Positions 5,038-8,893 of a DNA stretch of 8,893 bases are shown one piece after another (the first letter of the stretch is position 1; each line of letters starts with the position of its first letter). The stretch lies in assembly GCA_049325095.1 (NCBI GenBank), contig JBMOPO010000023.1:1-8893 (forward strand), in the 5' to 3' direction. The notes beneath the pieces were generated by a model. The model saw only the letters and a program-made list of their open reading frames with translations. It ran no database searches and was not told the origin of the DNA. Origin of the DNA: JAGPUQ01 sp049325095. GTDB lineage: Bacteria > Pseudomonadota > Gammaproteobacteria > Pseudomonadales > Porticoccaceae. The position numbers and the translations under genes are program-made.

Positions 5038-5799
5038 ATGGAATTCGACTGGCTGACCTTCGGCTTCGAGATCGTCAACTTCCTGGTGCTGGTGTGGCTG
5101 CTGCACCGGCTGCTGTACCGGCCGGTGCTGGCCATCATCCAGCGCCGCCGCGACGAGATCGCCGCCCAGGCCCGCGCCGCCGAGGCCCGTCAGGCCGAGG
5201 CCGAGCAGCGCAAGGCCGAGTACGAGCGGCGCCTGGAGGACTGGGCCGCCGAACGTGCCAAGAAGCGCCGCGAGCTGGACGAGGAGCTCGAAGCCGAGCG
5301 CCGGCGCCGCCTGCAGGCGCTGGAGGCGGAGCTGGCCGACCGCCGCCAACGTGAGGAAACCCTTGCCAGCCGGCAGGCCGGGCAGGCGCGCGAGGCAGCC
5401 GAACGCGGGGCCCTGGCGCTCGCCGGGCGCTTTGCCGCCCGCCTGCTCGCCGCTGTCGCCGGGCCGGACGTGCAGGCGCGCCTGCTGCGGCTGCTGGTGA
5501 AGGAGCTCGATGCCCTGTCCGCCGAGCGCCGTGAGGCGCTGTGTGAGGCCCTGGCCAGTGCCGCAGCGCCGCTCGAGGTGACTTCGGCCTACCCGCTCGA
5601 TGACGCGCAGCGGGCCGAACTGGCCCAGGCGCTGGCGGCGCTGGCGGCGCTGGCCAGCGGCAGTGCGCCGGCGATGGTGTTTGCCGAAGACCCCGCCCTG
5701 CTGGCCGGGGTGCGCCTTAGGGTCGGCGCCTGGCAACTGGGCGCCAACCTGCAGGACGAGCTGCAGGCGTTTGCCGAACTGGTGCCGGCCGATGGCTGA
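5038..5799 (+). CDS. atpF: N-type F0 ATPase subunit b with delta-like C-terminal domain
   Basis: A 253-residue peripheral stalk protein. Residues about 4-30 are the single membrane helix (WLTFGFEIVNFLVLVWLLHR), followed by the conserved RPVLAIIQRRRDEI and a long charged coiled coil to about residue 125. Residues about 140-250 resemble the F1 delta/OSCP fold: the segment LEVTSAYPL (179-187) and the final LLAGVRLRVG (221-230) match the delta signature of a Val-Thr-Ser-Ala strand followed by a Gly-Val-Arg-x-Arg-x-Gly strand and a last amphipathic helix. No separate atpH exists in the operon, so this protein probably anchors the stalk to the top of F1 itself. The ATG at 5038 gives the usual short N-terminus; the GTG at 4999 would add 13 unlikely residues. 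The stop overlaps the atpA start by eight bases. Confidence 0.92.
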   Translation: MEFDWLTFGFEIVNFLVLVWLLHRLLYRPVLAIIQRRRDEIAAQARAAEARQAEAEQRKAEYERRLEDWAAERAKKRRELDEELEAERRRRLQALEAELADRRQREETLASRQAGQAREAAERGALALAGRFAARLLAAVAGPDVQARLLRLLVKELDALSAERREALCEALASAAAPLEVTSAYPLDDAQRAELAQALAALAALASGSAPAMVFAEDPALLAGVRLRVGAWQLGANLQDELQAFAELVPADG

Positions 5800-7270
5800 A
5801 GACACGGCTGTCACCTCGCCCCTGGCCCGCGCCCGCGCCTGGCTGGCGGAGTATCGGCCGGGTCTCAGGGCACGCGAGTTGGGGGTGGTACAGTCGGTGG
5901 GCGACGGCATCGCCTGGGTGGCCGGGCTGCCTTCGGCGGCCATGGACGAGCTGCTGCGCTTCGAGGACGGCAGCCTGGGCCAAGTGTTTCAGCTCGGCGA
6001 CGCGCGCCTGGGCGCGGTGTTGCTGCACCAGAGCGACGGGCTTACCGCCGGCACCCCGGCTGCCCTCGGCGGTCGGGTGCTGGACCTGCCGGTCGGCGAT
6101 GGCCTGCTGGGGCGGGTGATCGACCCGCTGGGCCGGCCGCTCGACGGCGGCGTCCCACCACAGGCCAGCGCGCGCCGGCCGCTGGAGTCGCCGGCGCCGC
6201 CTTTGATCGAACGTGATTTCGTCTCCGAGCCCCTGCTCACCGGCTGCAAGATCATCGACACCCTGCTGCCCATCGGCCGCGGCCAGCGCCAGCTCATCAT
6301 CGGCGACGAGGGCACCGGGCGCAGCGCGCTGGCGCTGGATGCGGTGCTGAATCAACGGGACAGCGGCGTGCGCTGCGTGTACGTGCTGATCGGCCAGAAG
6401 CGCTCGGCGGTGGTCAGCACCCTGGAGCTGCTGCGCGACCAGGATGCGCTCGCCTACACCACGGTGGTGGTGGGTGAAGCCAGCGCCCTGCCGGGCCTGC
6501 AGTACCTGGCGCCGTTTGCCGGCTGCACGCTCGCCGAGGCCTGGATGCACGCCGGCCACGACACCCTGGTGGTGTACGACGACCTCAGTGCCCACGCCCG
6601 CGCCTACCGCGAGCTGTCGCTGCTGCTGCGCCGCCCGCCGGGGCGCGAGGCCTATCCCGGCGACATCTTTTATCTCCATGCGCGGCTGCTCGAGCGCGCC
6701 ACGCATCTGTCCGCCGAGGCCGGCGGCGGCAGCATGACCGCGCTGCCCATCGTCGAGACCCTGCAGGGCGAGATCGCCGCCTATATCCCGACCAACCTCA
6801 TCTCCATCACCGACGGCCAGATCTACCTCGATGCCGAGCTGTTCGCCGGCGGCTTCCGACCCGCCATCGACATCGCCCTGTCGGTGTCGCGCATCGGCGG
6901 CAAGGCGCAGCACCCGCGCATCCGCGAAGCCGCGGGCGACATCAAGCTCGAATACCTGCAGTTCCAGGAGCTGGAGCTGTTCACCCGTTTCGGTGCGCGC
7001 CTGGAGCCGGCCATGCAGGCGCGCCTCGCGCGCGGCCGGGTGCTGCGCGAGCTGCTCAAGCAGGAGCGCCTGGCGCCGCTGCCGGCGACGGGTGAGCTGG
7101 CCTGGCTGCTGGCCTTCCGGAACGGCCTCTTGGACGAGGTGCCACCGGGCGAGGTGGCCGGCACGCTGGCCCGCCTGCTGGCCGGCCTCGGCGCCAGCGG
7201 TCTCGATCTGGGCAGCCCGGAGGCCGACTGGCTCACCTGGCTGCGCGCCGCCCTGGCCGACGCGTCATGA
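5792..7270 (+). CDS. atpA: N-type F1 ATPase subunit alpha with variant Walker A
   Basis: A 492-residue non-catalytic nucleotide-binding subunit that alternates with beta in the F1 head. It begins with the usual N-terminal region (LRARELGVVQSVGDGIAWVAGL), has the conserved IGQKRS and VVYDDLSAHARAYRE, and keeps the arginine finger R367 in SVSRIGG that completes the catalytic site on beta. The P-loop reads GDEGTGRSA instead of the standard GDRQTGKTA, so the Walker A lysine is R177 and the preceding Arg-Gln pair is Glu-Gly. Nucleotide binding at the non-catalytic sites may be weakened. The ATG at 5792 lies within the end of atpF; the open frame extends further upstream but only inside atpF. The gene ends in an ATGA overlap with atpG. 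Confidence 0.96.
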   Translation: MAEDTAVTSPLARARAWLAEYRPGLRARELGVVQSVGDGIAWVAGLPSAAMDELLRFEDGSLGQVFQLGDARLGAVLLHQSDGLTAGTPAALGGRVLDLPVGDGLLGRVIDPLGRPLDGGVPPQASARRPLESPAPPLIERDFVSEPLLTGCKIIDTLLPIGRGQRQLIIGDEGTGRSALALDAVLNQRDSGVRCVYVLIGQKRSAVVSTLELLRDQDALAYTTVVVGEASALPGLQYLAPFAGCTLAEAWMHAGHDTLVVYDDLSAHARAYRELSLLLRRPPGREAYPGDIFYLHARLLERATHLSAEAGGGSMTALPIVETLQGEIAAYIPTNLISITDGQIYLDAELFAGGFRPAIDIALSVSRIGGKAQHPRIREAAGDIKLEYLQFQELELFTRFGARLEPAMQARLARGRVLRELLKQERLAPLPATGELAWLLAFRNGLLDEVPPGEVAGTLARLLAGLGASGLDLGSPEADWLTWLRAALADAS

Positions 7271-8142
7271 GCCGCTACCGCGAGCTCAGCGAACACCTCA
7301 AGCGCCTGGCGGACATCCGCGCCATCCTCGCCGGCATGCGCACCCTGGCGGCGGTAGAGCTGCAGCGGGTGACGCGCCTGCAGGAGGCCGGCGAGGCCCT
7401 GCGCCAGGGGCTCGAAGCGGCTGTGGCGGCCCATTTCGCCGGCCGGCCGCCGCCGGCGCCGGAGGCCGGCGTCTGCGTGCTGCTGGGCAGCGAAAAGGGC
7501 CTGTGCGGCGATTTCAACGAACGCCTGCTGGCCGCGGCGGCGGGGGATGCCGGGCCGCTGGTGCTGGTGGGCTCCAAGCTCGCGGCCGGCGCCGTCGACA
7601 GGCCGAATGTGGTGGCCCGCTGTGCCGGGGCGCTGGCGGCGGACGATGTGAGTCCGGTGCTGGCCGGCCTGGCGCAGACCCTGGCCGGGCTCAATGCCGC
7701 CGGCGGGCGCCTGGATGTGCTCTGCCACGAGCCGCAGCGGCAGGGCGTGCGCCGGCTGGCGGTGCTGCCGCCGCCGGCCGGGCCCGCGGCGCGCGCCGCG
7801 CCGCGCCTGCAGCTGCCGGCGCCACAGTTCGAGGCGGTGCTCCTGGAGCACTACCTGTTCGCGGTGTTCAACGGCTTGCTGCTGGGCTCGCTGCTGGTCG
7901 AGAACCAGCAGCGCATCGCCCACCTGCAGGCCGCCCTGCAGCGGCTGGATGAGCGCTGCGAGGGGCTGCGCCAGCGCCAGCGCCGCGCGCGCCAGGAGCA
8001 GATCATCGAGGAGGTGGAGGTGGCGCTTTCGGTCTCTGGGGCGGCGCCGCGCGGTGTCGGAGAGCGCCAGGGGCCGGCGGCTCGGCCGGTAGCCGGGAAT
8101 TTCCGGCCAGGCTCCGCTTTCCGGAGCCTCCCATTGACGTGA
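7267..8142 (+). CDS. atpG: N-type F1 ATPase subunit gamma with extra C-terminal tail
   Basis: The 291-residue central rotor shaft. The N-terminal coiled-coil helix begins with the conserved pattern RYRELSEHLKRLADIRAILAGMRTLA, the Rossmann-like middle contains LLGSEKGLCGDFNERL, and the C-terminal helix runs through LLVENQQRIAHLQAAL to EEVEVALSVSGAA near residue 260, where the family normally ends. A further 31 residues, rich in Gly, Pro and Arg, follow before the TGA. This tail is encoded by DNA that also contains a strong hairpin (8109-8129), so it may be a read-through of former 3' untranslated sequence. It starts in the ATGA overlap with atpA and is the last gene of the operon, as in other N-ATPase clusters. 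Confidence 0.93.
   Translation: MSRYRELSEHLKRLADIRAILAGMRTLAAVELQRVTRLQEAGEALRQGLEAAVAAHFAGRPPPAPEAGVCVLLGSEKGLCGDFNERLLAAAAGDAGPLVLVGSKLAAGAVDRPNVVARCAGALAADDVSPVLAGLAQTLAGLNAAGGRLDVLCHEPQRQGVRRLAVLPPPAGPAARAAPRLQLPAPQFEAVLLEHYLFAVFNGLLLGSLLVENQQRIAHLQAALQRLDERCEGLRQRQRRARQEQIIEEVEVALSVSGAAPRGVGERQGPAARPVAGNFRPGSAFRSLPLT
8092..8129 (+). terminator. Hairpins at the end of the ATPase operon
   Basis: GCCGG-GAATTT-CCGGC (8092-8107) is followed by the perfect eight-pair stem AGGCTCCG-CTTTC-CGGAGCCT (8109-8129). They fall in the last codons of atpG. No U-run follows, so this is not a classic intrinsic terminator; it could end the transcript with help or mark the mRNA 3' end after processing. Confidence 0.4.
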
Positions 8143-8153
8143 GAGACGTGCAA

Positions 8154-8167
8154 TTGATCCAGATCAA
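8154..8167 (+). promoter_or_regulatory. FNR/Anr-family binding site
   Basis: TTGATCCAGATCAA is a perfect match to the FNR/Anr consensus TTGAT-N4-ATCAA. It lies between atpG and the EF-hand gene and is centred 41.5 bases upstream of the start predicted from the -10 at 8190. This is the class II position at which FNR-type regulators activate transcription when oxygen is low. Related Crp/FNR members such as Dnr recognise very similar sites, so nitric oxide control is an alternative. Confidence 0.8.
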
Positions 8168-8189
8168 GCGACAGGTGGGGGAGGGACAC

Positions 8190-8195
8190 TAGGAT
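8190..8195 (+). promoter_or_regulatory. Predicted -10 element of the FNR-dependent promoter
   Basis: TAGGAT matches four of six -10 bases including the key first A and last T. With a start near 8202 the FNR site centre falls at -41.5. There is no recognisable -35, as expected for a class II activated promoter. The leader to the next ATG would be about 120 bases. Confidence 0.55.
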
Positions 8196-8294
8196 CGTTG
8201 GAGTTGGTGTTTCCGGTCGGGGAAGGCAAGCCGCCGCCCCGGCGCCACGGAACAGTGCGGGCAGATAGCCGGATCCTGCGCGCGGTCCTGAAGC

Positions 8295-8307
8295 GGGTTA
8301 CGAACCC
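8295..8307 (+). other. Short perfect inverted repeat before the EF-hand gene's Shine-Dalgarno
   Basis: GGGTT-ACG-AACCC ends two bases before the GAGGAG Shine-Dalgarno (8309-8314). As RNA it would be a tight stem-loop next to the ribosome site; as DNA it could be a small operator. Its role is unknown. The rest of the 8143-8322 gap holds the FNR promoter and GC-rich leader sequence without another clear signal. Confidence 0.35.
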
Positions 8308-8322
8308 TGAGGAGTGCAGGTC

Positions 8323-8670
8323 ATGAAAACGTGCAATCGAGTGCTCGTGTCGGTAGCCATGCTGGCGCTGTCCGGCGCCGCGCTGGCGCAGGGTGGCATG
8401 GGGATGGGAATGAAAGGTGGCATGGGCATGATGGGAGACAACGACGCCAAGGTCACCAAGGAGCAGTTCCTCAAGCACGCCGAAGAGCGCTTCGCGCACA
8501 TGGATGCCAATCAGGACGGCGTGATCGACGCCGGCGACCGCCAGCAGATGCGCCAGCGCATGCAGGAGTGCATGCAGATGATGAACGGCATGGGCATGAT
8601 GGGCGGTGGCATGGGCATGCAGGGCGGCGACTCGGGACCGGATCACGAGGCTCATCACCCCCAGCAGTGA
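8323..8670 (+). CDS. Secreted Met-rich EF-hand protein, probable periplasmic metal binder
   Basis: A 115-residue protein with a Sec signal peptide (residues 1-22, cleavage after ALSGAALA). The mature part has a Met/Gly-rich stretch (residues 24-38), one good EF-hand loop D61-A-N63-x-D65-G66-x-I68-D69-x2-D72 (Asp instead of the usual Glu at position 12), probably paired with a degenerate first hand around residues 37-48, a second Met cluster around C83 (residues 76-99), and a short His-containing tail DHEAHH. Seventeen of 93 mature residues are Met. Calcium or other divalent binding by the EF-hand and Cu(I) binding by the Met/Cys/His clusters are reasonable family-level guesses. The ATG at 8323 follows GAGGAG by eight bases; the GTG at 8314 overlaps that site. 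Expression is probably raised at low oxygen by the upstream FNR site. Confidence 0.85.
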   Translation: MKTCNRVLVSVAMLALSGAALAQGGMGMGMKGGMGMMGDNDAKVTKEQFLKHAEERFAHMDANQDGVIDAGDRQQMRQRMQECMQMMNGMGMMGGGMGMQGGDSGPDHEAHHPQQ

Positions 8671-8686
8671 GCGGCCGACAGAAGAC

Positions 8687-8701
8687 CCGCCAAAGCGGTT
8701 T
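8687..8701 (+). terminator. Weak terminator-like hairpin after the EF-hand gene
   Basis: CCGC-CAAA-GCGG (8687-8698) is followed by only TTT. The stem is four pairs, so termination would be weak at best. A 12-base GC palindrome CGCGGCGCCGCG lies further on at 8731-8742. Confidence 0.25.
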
Positions 8702-8758
8702 CCGACAACCTGATCGAAGACCGGCCCGGCCGCGGCGCCGCGCCTGCCTTTCACACCT

Positions 8759-8875
8759 GTGTCGCCGCTGCCGGTGGTGCAGTTGCTGGTGCTGTTCCCC
8801 CTGAGCTTCGGCCTGGCGCGGCTCACGGCGTTCACGCTGATCCACACGACTCAGAACACGGAGACGGCGCCTTGA
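8759..8875 (+). CDS. Possible 38-residue membrane peptide
   Basis: From GTG 8759 the frame reads VSPLPVVQLLVLFPLSFGL and continues to a polar tail ending TETAP, with one hydrophobic segment of about 20 residues. Its TGA (8873-8875) overlaps a TTG (8872-8874) that could start the next gene and has GGAG eight bases upstream. I see no good ribosome site for the GTG itself, and the frame is open back to 8714 without an ATG. It could be a small subunit of a membrane complex or chance; I do not recognise the sequence. Confidence 0.28.
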   Translation: MSPLPVVQLLVLFPLSFGLARLTAFTLIHTTQNTETAP

Positions 8876-8893
8876 ATCAGGCGCTCAGAAATG
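8872..8893 (+). CDS. Possible start of a downstream gene (truncated by window end)
   Basis: A TTG at 8872 preceded by GGAG (8860-8863, eight-base spacing) opens a frame beginning MNQALRN and overlaps the upstream TGA as TTGA. The window ends after seven codons, so nothing can be said about the product. The ATG in the last three bases (8891-8893), in another frame, is an alternative start. Confidence 0.22.

Noticed and set aside
5600..5791. Upstream extension of the alpha subunit
   Set aside because: The frame is open by chance inside atpF; the Trp/Arg/Pro-rich translation has no alpha features, while ATG 5792 matches the family's N-terminus.
8164..8847. Minus-strand frame of 227 codons opposite the EF-hand gene
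   Set aside because: Its His-rich translation is the antisense of the Met-rich repeats (ATG read backwards as CAT); the plus strand has the signal peptide, EF-hand and ribosome site.
1..8893. CRISPR arrays, tRNA or rRNA genes, insertion sequences
   Set aside because: No regularly spaced repeats, cloverleaf-like sequences, transposase motifs or terminal inverted repeats with target duplications were seen.

Overview
The window is very GC-rich DNA with tightly packed, overlapping genes. It most likely comes from a sulfur-metabolising beta- or gammaproteobacterium. That inference rests on an ArsR-rhodanese regulator beside DsrE-like and persulfide-dioxygenase-like genes, a perfect FNR/Anr-type site, and Proteobacteria-like promoters. 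No taxonomic marker is present.

Left (1-1751): a divergent sulfur module. On the minus strand a DsrE-family protein is followed by a metallo-beta-lactamase (MBL) fold protein of the ETHE1/sulfur-dioxygenase type, cut by the window edge. On the plus strand is an ArsR winged-helix/rhodanese fusion regulator. The AT-rich gap between them holds back-to-back promoters whose -10 boxes share an inverted repeat, as expected for one autoregulated operator.

Centre (1752-8142): a complete operon for an alternate F-type ATPase of the N-ATPase type, in the order beta, epsilon, AtpQ, a, c, b, alpha, gamma (atpDCQBEFAG). Epsilon, Q, alpha and gamma overlap their upstream neighbours by 4-8 bases. There is no separate delta gene; the b subunit carries a delta-like C-terminal domain. 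The usual atpR gene between atpQ and atpB is missing. The c subunit lacks the helix-1 Gln/Glu ligand used for Na+ in Na+-type rings, and alpha has Arg in place of the Walker A Lys. Upstream is an extended -10 promoter, a compact structured leader RNA (1824-1871) that may be an ion-sensing riboswitch, and a 28-codon leader ORF with a good Shine-Dalgarno that ends 9 bases before atpD.

Right (8143-8893): a consensus FNR/Anr box centred 41.5 bp upstream of a predicted start site. It would drive a secreted, Met-rich EF-hand protein likely to bind metal. After it comes a possible short membrane peptide whose TGA overlaps a TTG start running off the window.

Taken together, the left module would detect and oxidise sulfane sulfur, the ATPase would be an auxiliary ion pump under its own leader control, and the right-hand protein would be made when oxygen is low. 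The functional link between the three blocks is inference from adjacency only.
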